Assembly (NCBI GenBank): GCA_023957375.1
Contig: JAMLHB010000002.1
Coordinates: 558,001-622,000, forward strand
Reading direction: 5' to 3'
DNA length: 64,000 nucleotides
Source of the DNA: Flavobacteriales bacterium
GTDB lineage: Bacteria; Bacteroidota; Bacteroidia; Flavobacteriales_F; PHOS-HE28
Shown: positions 43,417 to 51,755 of the stretch, piece after piece
How the letters are laid out: each line of letters starts with the position of its first letter
How positions within the stretch are numbered: the first letter of the stretch is position 1
Translations under genes and position numbers: made by a program
Notes under the pieces: generated by a model
What the model was told of the DNA's origin: nothing
The model's database searches: none
What the model saw: the letters and a program-made list of their open reading frames with translations, nothing else

Positions 43417-45987
43417 TTACTTCTTCTTGGCGGCCTTCTTTTTGGCTGCTTTCTTCTTGGGGGCAGCCTTTTTCGCGGCAGCCTTCTTCGGTGCTGCACC
43501 TCTGCGGCCCCGGCCCTTGCGTTCGGGGGCTTCGGCCAGCAGCTTTTGCGCCTCTTCCAAGGTCACCTCGGCAGGCTGTTTGCCCTCGGGCATCTTGGCG
43601 ATCTTGTTGCCGTCGGTGAGATACGGACCGTAACGGCCGTCGATGATCTCCACGGTAGTGCCCTCGAATGCCTTGAGGATATTCTGCCGCACGCCGGCCA
43701 ATTTGGCCTCGATCAGTTCCACGGCCCGTTCCAAGGTGACCGTTGACGGCTCCTCGCCTTTGGGGATGTTGGCGTAAGTTTTGCCGAACTTCACGAAGGG
43801 TCCGAACCGCCCGCGGCCTTGCAGGATCTGTTCGCCTTTGTATGCTCCCAGCTCGCGGGTGGCGCTGGCCGCTTTCTTCAGCTCCACCAGTTCCAGCGCA
43901 CGGCGCAAGTCGATCTCCAAGGGATCATCATCCGGGGTGAGGCTGGCGAAGGTGCTGCCCAGCTTTACGTACGGCCCGAAGCGCCCCACGTTCACGACCA
44001 CCTCATCCTCGCCGCTCTTGCCCAGGGTACGCGGCAGTTTGAAGAGGTCCAGGGCCTCCTCCAGGGTGATGGTGGCGATGCTCTGCTCCTTCCGCAGCGA
44101 GGCGAACCGGGGCTTTTCCTCGTCGTCGGCGCTGCCGATCTGCACCATGGGCCCGAAGCGGCCGATGCGCGCCACCACGTCCTTGCCGCTCTTGGGTTCC
44201 TGGCCCAATACGCGGCTGCCCGAGGCGCGGTCCGCTGTTTCCACCACCGTGTCGATGGTGCTGTGGAACGGCTTGTAGAAGCGGGCGATCATTTCGCGCC
44301 AGTTTTCCTGTCCTTCGGCGATGCCGTCGAACTCCTCTTCCACCTTGGCGGTGAAGTTGAAATCCACGATGGTGGGGAAGTGCTCCACTAAGAATTCGTT
44401 CACCACCATGCCGATGTCCGTGGGGAAGAGCTTTTGCTTTTCCGCACCGGTGGTTTCCGTGGCGGTTTTGTCGCTCACAGCCCCGTTGGCCAACGTGAGG
44501 ATGCGGTACGGACGCAGCACCCCCTCGCGGTTCTCCTTCACCACGTAGCCGCGTTTTTGCACGGTGCTGATGGTGGGCGCGTAGGTGCTGGGGCGGCCGA
44601 TGCCAAGTTCCTCCAGCTTCTTCACCAAGCTGGCCTCGGTGTAGCGCGGGGCGGGCCTGTCGTAGCGCTGGGTGGCGGACATTTCCTGCAAGGCGAGCTG
44701 TTCACCCTGGCGCATTTCGGGCAACAGGCCCTCCTGCTCTTCGTCGCCCTCATCATCCTTGCCTTCCAAGTACACCTTGAGGAAGCCATCGAAGGTGATC
44801 ACTTCGCCCTGGGCCTTGAGCAGGTCGTTGGGCCGCGTGCTGATGGCGATGTCCACGATGGTCTTTTCCAGTTCGGCATCGGCCATCTGGCTGGCCAAGG
44901 TGCGCTTCCAGATGAGGTCATAGAGCCGTTCCGCATCGCGGTCGGCACCGGCGTTGCGCACCTTCATGTCGGCCGGTCGGATGGCTTCGTGGGCCTCTTG
45001 TGCGCCCTTGCTCTTGGTGGCGAAGCGGCGGGGCTTGCTGTAGCGCGCCCCGTACTGTTCGGTGATGGCCTCCACGGCGGCGTTGATGGCCAGCTCGCTG
45101 AGGTTCACGCTGTCGGTACGCATGTAGGTGATGTGCCCCTGCTCGTAGAGGTGCTGCGCGATGCGCATGGTGCGGTCCACGCCGAAGCCGAGCTTGCGGC
45201 TGGCCTCTTGCTGCAGCGTACTGGTGGTGAAGGGCGCGGCAGGCGTGCGCTTGGCGGGCTTCTTCTCCACGGCCTTCACGGTGAAGGCCGCGCCGATGCA
45301 GCCTTGCAGAAAGGCCATGGCCTCGGCTTCGGTGGCGAAGCGCTGCGGCAGCTCGGCTTTTACTGCGGCCTTGGTGCCGGTGAGGAACTGCGCGCTGATG
45401 CGGAAGGCGCTTTTGGCATTGAAGCCGGTGATCTCGCGCTCACGGTCCACGATGAGGCGCACGGCCACGCTCTGCACGCGGCCCGCACTGAGGCTGGGCT
45501 TCACCTTGCGCCACAGCACGGGGCTGAGCTCGTAGCCCACTAAGCGGTCCAGCACGCGGCGCGCTTGCTGGGCATCCACCAAGTTGATGTCGATCTGCCG
45601 CGGCTTCGCAATGGCTTCCAGCACGGCAGTCTTGGTGATCTCGTTGAAGGTGATGCGCTTCACCTTGCCGTCGGGCAGGTCCAGCGCTTCCTTGAGGTGC
45701 CAGCTGATGGCCTCTCCTTCGCGGTCTTCATCAGTGGCTAGCCATACGGTGGCCGCCTTGTTGGCCTGCTTGCGCAGCTCGGCCAGCTTACCCTTCTTCT
45801 CATCGGGCACGATGTATTTCGGCTCGAAGCCGTTGTCCACGTCCACGCTCAGGTCGCGCTCGGGCAGGTCGCGCACATGGCCGAAGCTGCTGAGCACGGT
45901 GTAGCCCGCGCCGAGGTACTTTTCTATGGTCTTCGCCTTGGCGGGCGACTCCACGATCACCAGGTTGCTTCCTTCCTTAGTAGCCAT
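43417..45987 (-). CDS. topA: DNA topoisomerase I
   Basis: 856 residues from the ATG at 45987 (MATKEGSNLVIVESPAKAKT); the longer frame lacks similarity. Type IA enzyme that relaxes negative supercoils. Toprim domain with EDREGEAISWHL, catalytic Tyr288 in GHITYMRTDS, and KLEELGIGRPSTYAPTISTV. The C-terminus has no zinc fingers but a series of topo C-terminal repeats (GRFGPMVQIG, GRFGPYVKLG, GRFGPFVKFG, GRYGPYLTDG), as in Bacteroidota, and ends with a histone-H1-like Lys/Ala tail (AAAKKAAPKKKAAKKKAAKK). It heads the T9SS run on the same strand. Confidence 0.97.
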   Translation of the reverse strand: MATKEGSNLVIVESPAKAKTIEKYLGAGYTVLSSFGHVRDLPERDLSVDVDNGFEPKYIVPDEKKGKLAELRKQANKAATVWLATDEDREGEAISWHLKEALDLPDGKVKRITFNEITKTAVLEAIAKPRQIDINLVDAQQARRVLDRLVGYELSPVLWRKVKPSLSAGRVQSVAVRLIVDREREITGFNAKSAFRISAQFLTGTKAAVKAELPQRFATEAEAMAFLQGCIGAAFTVKAVEKKPAKRTPAAPFTTSTLQQEASRKLGFGVDRTMRIAQHLYEQGHITYMRTDSVNLSELAINAAVEAITEQYGARYSKPRRFATKSKGAQEAHEAIRPADMKVRNAGADRDAERLYDLIWKRTLASQMADAELEKTIVDIAISTRPNDLLKAQGEVITFDGFLKVYLEGKDDEGDEEQEGLLPEMRQGEQLALQEMSATQRYDRPAPRYTEASLVKKLEELGIGRPSTYAPTISTVQKRGYVVKENREGVLRPYRILTLANGAVSDKTATETTGAEKQKLFPTDIGMVVNEFLVEHFPTIVDFNFTAKVEEEFDGIAEGQENWREMIARFYKPFHSTIDTVVETADRASGSRVLGQEPKSGKDVVARIGRFGPMVQIGSADDEEKPRFASLRKEQSIATITLEEALDLFKLPRTLGKSGEDEVVVNVGRFGPYVKLGSTFASLTPDDDPLEIDLRRALELVELKKAASATRELGAYKGEQILQGRGRFGPFVKFGKTYANIPKGEEPSTVTLERAVELIEAKLAGVRQNILKAFEGTTVEIIDGRYGPYLTDGNKIAKMPEGKQPAEVTLEEAQKLLAEAPERKGRGRRGAAPKKAAAKKAAPKKKAAKKKAAKKK

Positions 45988-46262
45988 GCCTTGCCTGTTT
46001 GGGGGTGCAAAGCAAATGCCTTTTGATCGAACTGGCGGCACCCCACGCCCACGATGGCCCCTTTCCCCTTTGGGGAAGAAAAATCCAACCACTGGAGGAA
46101 GGCTGCCCTGAAGCACCAGCATGCCTTCACAACGGTGCGCGGCCCTCCATGGCGAAGATGATGGACCGAGGCTTGGAGCCCGTCCGGAAAAAATCGCAGG
46201 GAACCTGTGCAGGGTCATGGAATTGAAGATCCCTTTTATATTCATGCCTCGAATCCACCACC

Positions 46263-48560
46263 ATGGCGAAGTTCCCACCTGTCCTCGGGCTAATGGGCAT
46301 CCTTGCGGGCTGGGCCTCCTGCACAACCTCTCCGGAAACGGGGCCGCTCCCGCACGCTTCTTCCGGAGGCGACCTGTGGGCACCGATGGAGCTGCAGCGT
46401 TGGTACTATGCGGACCTGGACAGCACCCGGAATATCCTGGAAGCGGAGATCCGTGCGGCGGAAGCCAACGGCGACCACGCCTCGGCCTTGGCCAACCGCT
46501 GTCTTCTTGCGGAGGCCCTGATCTTCCATGCCCACCCCGAAGCACGGACCTGGATAGCGGAAATGCCCCGCTGGGCACCTCCCGGGCAGGTGGGTCTCCA
46601 TACCGCTTGGGCCCACTATTACCTGGGCCGCTGGCATGGCCAGCATTGGCAATGGCAGCAGGAGGACAGTTTGCTCAGGCTGGTGCTGCTGCCGCCGCAG
46701 GAGCGGCTGGGACCTGATCTGTTCCTGCGTGCGAAGATCCGCCAGGTGCGGATGTCCGGGCAACGCGGCCAGCTGCATGAGGCCGACTCAATGGCTGGGG
46801 CCTTGCGCCCCTTGGTGGACGCCAACGGCAGTCCACGCCGGCTTTCCGAACTGCTTCAGGCGCAAGCAACGGCCCACTTGGAGCACGGTGATCCCCAAGG
46901 AGCGGAATCCATGTTCAAGGCCGCATGGGCAGCGGCAAGAACCGTGGCGGACCCCGTGCTGGAGGGGCAATGCTTGCTTGGAATGGCCAGTGCGCAGATC
47001 GACCAAGGACTGGCGGAACAATGCGCAGCGACCGCGGTGCAAGCCAACCAGCTCTTCGCACAGGCAGGCGATCTGCGCGACCGCGTGCTGACAAGGAAGC
47101 TGCTGGGATACTGCTACTGGGACGTGCTTCCCCCACAGGCAGTGCTGGATGAATGGCTGCCCGCCAAGCACCATGCGGACAGTTTGGGGATGCTGCGCGA
47201 AAGCGCGGGGATCGCCTTGCTGCTGGCCAAGTTCCGCGTGGCCTTGGACAGTGCAAGCTCCAAGGAGGCGGGCTTTGAACATGCCATGCGCTTCCAAGCG
47301 GCCTATGCGTTGATCGACCAAGCCCAGCAGGTGGCCGACGAGATCCGTGACCCGGAGCTGCTGGCCCAGGTGGCCAACACACGCAGCAAGATCTTGAACT
47401 GGGAAGGCCGGTACGAGGAGTCCATCCAGGGCCTGCGGCTCGCCATGGCCCGGTTCCAGGCCATAGGGAACCAGCAGTTCGTGCTCTCCACCAAGATCGG
47501 CATCGCCAGCAATGAGATCGCCCGGGGGCGCTGGAAGGAGGCCGTCCGCCTGCTGGAAGAGGCGCTGCCCCAGACGGAGCGCGACAACTACCACCAATTG
47601 CGCCTGCTCGCGCTCAACCGCCTCTCCTTCGCCCATGAGCAGATGGGCCAATTCAAGGAGGCCTTGGCGTTCAAGGATCGCTGGCATGCCCTGAAAGACT
47701 CCTTGGAGGGCCTGCAGGTGACGGACAAGTTGGCCCAGACCGAGCTTCGGCATGCCTTCGCGCAGCGGCAACTGGCGGATAGCCTGGCCCACCAGCAAAC
47801 CCTTGAACTGGAGCGCACGGTCGCGGCCGAAAGTGTCCAACGCCTGCGGTTGCGCAGCATCGGGCTGGCCGGCGGCGGCGTGCTGCTGGCACTGGGCGGC
47901 ACCGCAGCTTATTGGCAGGATCGCAAGCGCCGTAACGAACGCTACGCCAGGCAGGCGGCGCAATTGGAGATCAAGGCCCTGCGTGCGCAGATGGACCCGC
48001 ATTTCATCTTCAATGCGCTCAACAGCATCAGTGCGTTCATCCGCCAGCAGCAGCCGGAAAAGGCCCACCACTTCGTGGCCCGGTTCGGCAAGCTCATGCG
48101 CTTGGTACTGGAGAACAGCAGGCGGGCGGAAGTGCCCTTGGCCCGCGAGATCGAGGTGCTGCAGGCCTACCTCGAACTGGAGCAGGCGCGCACGGGCAAC
48201 GCCTTCGACTTCAGCCTCACGGTGGACCCCGCGATCGACCCGGACGAGGTACTGGTTCCTCCCTTGGTGATGCAGCCCTTCGTGGAGAATGCCGTGTGGC
48301 ATGGCATGGCGGGCAAGGAAGGGCGCGGAAAGGTGGAGATCAGCATCCGCTTGCGCGAGGGCGACCTGGTGACCACCATCAGCGACGACGGCACGGGCAT
48401 GCCTAATGACCGGCCCGGCCCCGACGGCGGACGTTCGCTGGGCACGGTGATCACCCGGGAACGGCTGCAGCAGCTATCCGCCCAGAAAGGGCGGCAGGCA
48501 GGCTTCCAGTACCTGGAGCGCTCGGTGGGCACCTGCGTGGAGGTGGTGATCCCGGTGTGA
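46263..48560 (+). CDS. Sensor histidine kinase of the LytS/YehU type with TPR-like sensory region
   Basis: 765 residues. N-terminal secretion signal (MAKFPPVLGLMGILAGWASC), possibly a lipoprotein though the lipobox is poor. Residues about 50-510 are helical repeats of TPR type (QAQATAHLEHGDPQGAESMF; IGIASNEIARGRWKEAVRLL). One membrane helix (SIGLAGGGVLLALGGTAAYW) near 540-560, then the His_kinase domain with phospho-accepting His580 in RAQMDPHFIFNALNSISAF, N-box VMQPFVENAVWHGM and G-box ISDDGTGMP. The architecture, periplasmic TPR, one TM and LytS kinase, is frequent in Bacteroidota. Its cognate regulator follows at 48776. Confidence 0.9.
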   Translation: MAKFPPVLGLMGILAGWASCTTSPETGPLPHASSGGDLWAPMELQRWYYADLDSTRNILEAEIRAAEANGDHASALANRCLLAEALIFHAHPEARTWIAEMPRWAPPGQVGLHTAWAHYYLGRWHGQHWQWQQEDSLLRLVLLPPQERLGPDLFLRAKIRQVRMSGQRGQLHEADSMAGALRPLVDANGSPRRLSELLQAQATAHLEHGDPQGAESMFKAAWAAARTVADPVLEGQCLLGMASAQIDQGLAEQCAATAVQANQLFAQAGDLRDRVLTRKLLGYCYWDVLPPQAVLDEWLPAKHHADSLGMLRESAGIALLLAKFRVALDSASSKEAGFEHAMRFQAAYALIDQAQQVADEIRDPELLAQVANTRSKILNWEGRYEESIQGLRLAMARFQAIGNQQFVLSTKIGIASNEIARGRWKEAVRLLEEALPQTERDNYHQLRLLALNRLSFAHEQMGQFKEALAFKDRWHALKDSLEGLQVTDKLAQTELRHAFAQRQLADSLAHQQTLELERTVAAESVQRLRLRSIGLAGGGVLLALGGTAAYWQDRKRRNERYARQAAQLEIKALRAQMDPHFIFNALNSISAFIRQQQPEKAHHFVARFGKLMRLVLENSRRAEVPLAREIEVLQAYLELEQARTGNAFDFSLTVDPAIDPDEVLVPPLVMQPFVENAVWHGMAGKEGRGKVEISIRLREGDLVTTISDDGTGMPNDRPGPDGGRSLGTVITRERLQQLSAQKGRQAGFQYLERSVGTCVEVVIPV

Positions 48561-48592
48561 TCGGTGATTGGCAGCTGGTGATCGGTGACTGG
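48558..48592 (+). repeat. Short imperfect direct repeat between kinase and regulator genes
   Basis: TGATCGGTGATTGG (48558-48571) and TGATCGGTGACTGG (48579-48592) differ at one base. They begin at the kinase stop codon. The rest of this 215-bp gap is low in complexity, with polypyrimidine runs. Confidence 0.6.
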
Positions 48593-48723
48593 TGACGCAC
48601 CGCAGGTTGGGCGCGTGCATTTCAGCTTTCTGCTTTCCCCTTTCAGTTTTCCCCCTCAACGTGATTGTGACCGGTGGGCCACGCGCCTCCGGTTGTGCTC
48701 CGATCACCAGCCACCCTTCACCC

Positions 48724-48756
48724 TTGACGATATTCCAACTTTCCAATCTACATTTC
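48724..48756 (+). promoter_or_regulatory. Candidate promoter of the LytTR regulator: TTG, 22 bases, TACATTTC
   Basis: TTG at 48724-48726 and TACATTTC at 48749-48756, one base off TAnnTTTG, with spacing two longer than at rpoD. Predicted start near 48763, about 13 bases before the ATG at 48776. It would allow the regulator to be expressed apart from its kinase. Confidence 0.35.
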
Positions 48757-48775
48757 ACCCATCCAAACCCGGTCC

Positions 48776-49519
48776 ATGGCCACCACCGCAGTGATCGTTG
48801 ACGATGAAGCCCAGTGCCGTGAAACGCTTGCATCACTGCTGGCAGAGCGGCATCCGGGCATCCACCTGCTTGGGGTGGCGAACGATGTGCCCAGCGGTAC
48901 TGCGCTGGTGCGGGCTGAAGGGCCGGACGTGCTCTTCCTGGACGTGGAGATGGGCCGCATGACCGGTTTCGACCTGCTGAAGGCGATAGCACCGAAGGTT
49001 CCCCACGTGATCTTCACCACCGCCCACGAGAGCTATGCCGTGCGCGCCATCCGCTTCAGCGCCGTTGACTACCTCCTGAAACCGATCGTGCCCGAGGAAC
49101 TGGACGATGCCGTAAACAAGGCCGTGGCCGCTGTGGGGGCGGACCAGGTCCCGGACGGCATCCCCACGCTGCTCGGCAACCTGGCCCATGAACGCCAGAT
49201 CGCCTTGCCCACCGGGGAAGGCCTGTCCATCGTGCTGTTGGATGACATCCTGTACTGCAACAGCGACAACAACTACACCGAGGTGTACGTGCGCGGCGAG
49301 AAGAGGCCGCAGGTGGTAAGCCGGCCGTTGAGCGAATTCGCGATCTTCCTGCTGCCGCAAGGCTTCGTGCGCATCCACCAAAGCCACCTGGTCAACCGCA
49401 GGCACATCAAGCGCTACGTAAAGGGCGAGGGCGGCGAAGTGGTGATGTGCGACGGCATGAACCTGCCGGTGAGCCGCAGGCAGAAGCCGGAGCTGATGGA
49501 GGCGTTGGGGCGGTTGTGA
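48776..49519 (+). CDS. LytTR-family response regulator
   Basis: 247 residues. Receiver domain (1-120) with the acidic pocket Asp9/Asp10 and phospho-acceptor Asp56 in VLFLDVEMGRM, the Thr in FTTAHESYAV and the Lys in VDYLLKPI. C-terminal LytTR DNA-binding domain (about 150-245) with VLLDDILYCNSDNNYTEVYV, FVRIHQSHLVNRRHIKRYVK and the ending MNLPVSRRQKPELMEAL. Partner of the upstream kinase. The last 66 bases and the stop are duplicated with three changes at 51435-51503, flanking an inserted toxin-antitoxin/IS segment. Confidence 0.95.
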   Translation: MATTAVIVDDEAQCRETLASLLAERHPGIHLLGVANDVPSGTALVRAEGPDVLFLDVEMGRMTGFDLLKAIAPKVPHVIFTTAHESYAVRAIRFSAVDYLLKPIVPEELDDAVNKAVAAVGADQVPDGIPTLLGNLAHERQIALPTGEGLSIVLLDDILYCNSDNNYTEVYVRGEKRPQVVSRPLSEFAIFLLPQGFVRIHQSHLVNRRHIKRYVKGEGGEVVMCDGMNLPVSRRQKPELMEALGRL

Positions 49520-49522
49520 TCG
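49454..49522 (+). repeat. Left copy of a 69-bp direct repeat (3' end of the LytTR gene)
   Basis: Runs from GGCATGAACCTGCC through the LytTR stop codon. It matches 51435-51503 at 66 of 69 positions in the same orientation. The two copies enclose 1.9 kb with a toxin-antitoxin module and an IS. They look like attachment-type or duplication boundaries of an insertion at the gene's 3' end. Confidence 0.85.
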
Positions 49523-49562
49523 GGCTTATACCGCAAAGGGCACGAAGTACACAAAGGGAACT

Positions 49563-49834
49563 CTATGCCTGCCCCATCCCGATAAGCTGCACATCGTAAT
49601 TGCCGAAGTGCGGGTCTGACGTTAGCAACCACAAGTTTTCACACCGGGCTTGTGCGATCAACATGCGGTCGAATGGATCACGGTGGTGCATCGGCAACGT
49701 GGAAACTTCCAAAAAATGCTCCTCGCGAAAGGGCAAAGGAAGGAACCCGGCCGCATGGATCATTCGGTACGTGGAGGAAAGGTCACGATCCAATGTCAAC
49801 TTGCCGATGGAAGTCTTGATGGCGACCTCCCACA
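49563..49834 (-). pseudogene. 3' fragment of a PIN-domain toxin gene (VapC-like) cut by an IS element
   Basis: Encodes the last 88 residues of a PIN-domain RNase, from EVAIKTSIGKLTL through HHRDPFDRMLIAQARCENL to TSDPHFGNYDVQLIGMG. It contains the second, third and fourth acidic positions of the PIN active site (Glu after Trp, DPFDR, SDPHF). The first 43 residues lie 1.2 kb away at 51067-51194. Removing the IS and one CACA duplication restores SQVSLW-EVAIK in frame and a 131-residue protein, the normal PIN length. An in-frame start upstream would come from IS sequence and would not give an active toxin. Confidence 0.9.
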
Positions 49835-51066
49835 GGGTAGTTCGAAGAACCTGTTGAGAACTTGAGGTTGGAGGATCTTGACAATGTGGATCCTGATCGA
49901 TCACTTCGCAGCATGAAGAAGCGCCCTGCCCGCAGCCTGTTCGACGAGCATTTCAGGGACCAGGCCTTGGAGAAGATCAACGACGTGCTGCCCCGGCTGT
50001 CACGCTTGGTGAACTGGGAGGCCTTCCGCCCGGAAGTGGAAGCGCACTTCCCGGTACGGGACCCCAAGAAAGGAGGGCAGCCTCCTTACGACCGCCTGAT
50101 GCTCTTCAAGGCCGTGGTGCTCATGGAGCTGTACGGGCTGAGCGCCGAGGCGTTGGAATACCAGGTGAATGACCGCCGGAGCTTCCAGCGTTTCCTGGGC
50201 CTGCAGCCCCAGCATCAGGTTCCCGACTCCACCACGGTGCGCCTGTTCGTGGAGCATCTGACCAAGGCCAAGGCCATGGAGGGGCTGTTCGCATCCTATC
50301 ACGCCCGGTTGAGCAAAGCGGAATTGGTGGTGAACCAAGGCAAGATCGTTGATGCGAGCATGGTGCATGCTCCCATCCAGCACAACAAGCGGGAGGACCG
50401 CGAACTGCTTGAGAACGGCGAGGTGCCCGCCAACTGGTCTGCGCGCAAGAAGGCACAGAAGGACCTCGACGCCACGTGGGCCAAGAAGAACAGCAAGAGC
50501 TACCACGGGTACAAGAACCATGTGAAGGTGGACGCCCAGAGCAAGCTGATCGATCATTACGTGGTGACCACGGCCTCGGTCCCCGATGGGGAGATGGCCT
50601 GGGAGCTGCTTGATGAGCGCGATGAGGGCCAGGACCTGTACGCCGACAAAGGCTATGACTGGGAGGATGTGAAGGAGGGCATCGCGCTGGCCAAGATGGA
50701 GGACCGCACCCACAAGAAAGCTCGTCGCAACAAGCCCCTCACCGAGCAGGAAGAGGCCCGCAACAAGGAGCTCGGCCGGACCCGCGCCCGCGTGGAGCAT
50801 GTGTTCGGCAGCATCCATAAGCAGTTGCACGGGTTGAGCGTCCGCTGCATCGGCCTTAGGCGCGCCACATTCCGGGTGGGCCTCACCAACCTGTGCTACA
50901 ACCTGCTGCGCACGCTCACCCTTCTCTCCAAACGACCAGCCATGGGGAGCGTGTGACCTCGTGGATCGAAAAAGCCCGAAAAACGGGCTGAAAAGCCCTG
51001 CCGATGAACCGAAATTCAATCAAGCCAAATGATGCGCTTCGCTCAATACGGTTCTTCGGACCACCC
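49835..51066 (+). mobile_element. IS5-family insertion sequence, 1232 bp, inserted in a PIN toxin gene
   Basis: Ends are imperfect inverted repeats: left GGGTAGTTCGAAGAACC (49835-49851) continuing to 49858; right, read inward, GGGTGGTCCGAAGAACC (51066-51050) continuing to 51042. The flanks are CACA on both sides (49831-49834 and 51067-51070), consistent with a 4-bp target duplication as expected for IS5-type elements. Because GGG also follows the target, the exact ends could shift by one or two bases. One transposase gene occupies nearly all of it and is intact, so the insertion may be recent. Confidence 0.88.
49913..50956 (+). CDS. IS5-family DDE transposase
   Basis: 347 residues from the ATG at 49913; an in-frame TTG at 49862 would add 17 residues. 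N-terminal DUF772 region (DPKKGGQPPYDRLMLFKAVV; LYGLSAEALEYQVNDRRSFQ) and DDE_Tnp_1 catalytic core with Asp147 (KIVDASMVHAP), Asp245 (LYADKGYDWED) and Glu295 (RARVEHVFGSIHKQ). The Y-x2-R-x3-E-x6-K-like pattern of IS4/IS5 enzymes appears around the third residue. No frameshift or stop is seen, so the enzyme is probably functional. It lies opposite in strand to the toxin gene that it interrupts. Confidence 0.93.
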   Translation: MKKRPARSLFDEHFRDQALEKINDVLPRLSRLVNWEAFRPEVEAHFPVRDPKKGGQPPYDRLMLFKAVVLMELYGLSAEALEYQVNDRRSFQRFLGLQPQHQVPDSTTVRLFVEHLTKAKAMEGLFASYHARLSKAELVVNQGKIVDASMVHAPIQHNKREDRELLENGEVPANWSARKKAQKDLDATWAKKNSKSYHGYKNHVKVDAQSKLIDHYVVTTASVPDGEMAWELLDERDEGQDLYADKGYDWEDVKEGIALAKMEDRTHKKARRNKPLTEQEEARNKELGRTRARVEHVFGSIHKQLHGLSVRCIGLRRATFRVGLTNLCYNLLRTLTLLSKRPAMGSV

Positions 51067-51194
51067 CACAGGGATACTTGGCTAACGAAGTAATCATCGT
51101 CAGATTGTTCAACCCGTTCACGAAGCTTTGCGGGAAGCCGCTTGTCAAGGGATTGGAACCAAAGCAGGACGTGAGTGTCCAGCAGCACGCTCAT
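51067..51194 (-). pseudogene. 5' fragment of the interrupted PIN-domain toxin gene (VapC-like)
   Basis: Encodes MSVLLDTHVLLWFQSLDK through DDDYFVSQVSLW, the first 43 residues with the first catalytic Asp (LLDTH). The frame then enters the IS end. The start overlaps the stop of the antitoxin gene by four bases (ATGA). The rest of the toxin is at 49563-49834. Confidence 0.9.
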
Positions 51195-51400
51195 TCCATG
51201 TACTCCTTGAAGTCGTCCAGAGGCGCATCGAAATCATCGGCGATGTGGATCTCGCCCTTCATCAGGCCAGCCACGCGCTTCTTCTTCGCTGGTTCCTGCT
51301 GGGGCTTGCGGGCGAGCAGGAACTCGATGAAGTCGGAGACTTGCTTTCGCACGTCCTCAGGCAGGGAGTTGATCTTGATCAACAGGTCGGCGCTGGACAT
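51191..51400 (-). CDS. Antitoxin of the interrupted PIN module (DUF2281-like)
   Basis: 69 residues from the ATG at 51400; a longer frame starts at 51439 but lacks family features. N-terminal dimerisation/DNA-binding helix SADLLIKINSLPEDVRKQVS and FIEFLLARKPQ, then a Lys-rich linker and the toxin-neutralising tail ADDFDAPLDDFKEYME, typical of DUF2281 antitoxins that pair with VapC-like PIN toxins. It is intact while its toxin is disrupted, the direction of decay expected when losing a toxin is harmless. Confidence 0.85.
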   Translation of the reverse strand: MSSADLLIKINSLPEDVRKQVSDFIEFLLARKPQQEPAKKKRVAGLMKGEIHIADDFDAPLDDFKEYME

Positions 51401-51434
51401 GGTACGAAGATAAGGCATTAGTGGGATGGATAAT

Positions 51435-51503
51435 GGCATGAAACTGCCGGTGAGCCGCAGGCAGAAGCCGGAGCTGATGGAGGCGTTGGTGCGATTGTGA
51501 TCG
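51435..51503 (+). repeat. Right copy of the 69-bp direct repeat (orphan 3' end of the LytTR gene)
   Basis: 66 of 69 bases identical to 49454-49522. Its frame still reads MKLPVSRRQKPELMEALVRL then stop, so it looks like a remnant gene end. A perfect 19-bp hairpin follows 35 bases later, which may be the original terminator of the kinase-regulator pair, now separated from it by the island. Confidence 0.85.
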
Positions 51504-51537
51504 CCCCCTGCTCAGCTCCTCGTGGAGTTCAGTGACC

Positions 51538-51582
51538 AGGGACATGGATTGGACGCGGGTGCTGCGTCCAATCCATGTCCCT
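51538..51582 (+). terminator. Perfect 19-bp hairpin after the LytTR-end repeat
   Basis: AGGGACATGGATTGGACGC (51538-51556) pairs exactly with 51564-51582 around the loop GGGTGCT, followed by TTCTGTCC. It is similar in build to the hairpin after trxB (both carry GGAcGCG next to the loop). Likely a terminator; also a member of the window's palindrome family. Confidence 0.7.
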
Positions 51583-51755
51583 TTCTGTCCTGCGGGCGCG
51601 CCGCTTTCACGGCCATTCACCGGATTCTCGATGGCTACCGCCGAATTCTCAAGGGCACTGATCCAAGGGATCGTGAGGATCCACATTTGGGCAACCAATC
51701 ACCTCCCCGCTCGGAAAGGGCAATCAAGACAAACCCCGCGAATACACAAGAACCC

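Noticed and set aside
41949..43619. 556-residue plus-strand frame over the ureohydrolase-like gene
   Set aside because: Antisense shadow; crosses the 48-bp palindrome and the topA end.
45988..46262. Gene or regulatory RNA in the 275-bp divergent gap between topA and the kinase
   Set aside because: No convincing frame or structure; two TTTG strings upstream of topA lack a TA at the right distance, so no promoter is called.
48561..48775. Small gene or ncRNA between kinase and regulator
   Set aside because: Short frames here have no coding character; the stretch is low-complexity with a short direct repeat and a candidate promoter.
49835..51066. Target duplication of 6 to 8 bases around the IS (CCACAG or CCACAGGG)
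   Set aside because: The flanks allow a small shift because both sides are GGG/CCC-rich, but only a 4-bp CACA duplication leaves both inverted repeats starting GGG, as expected for the family.
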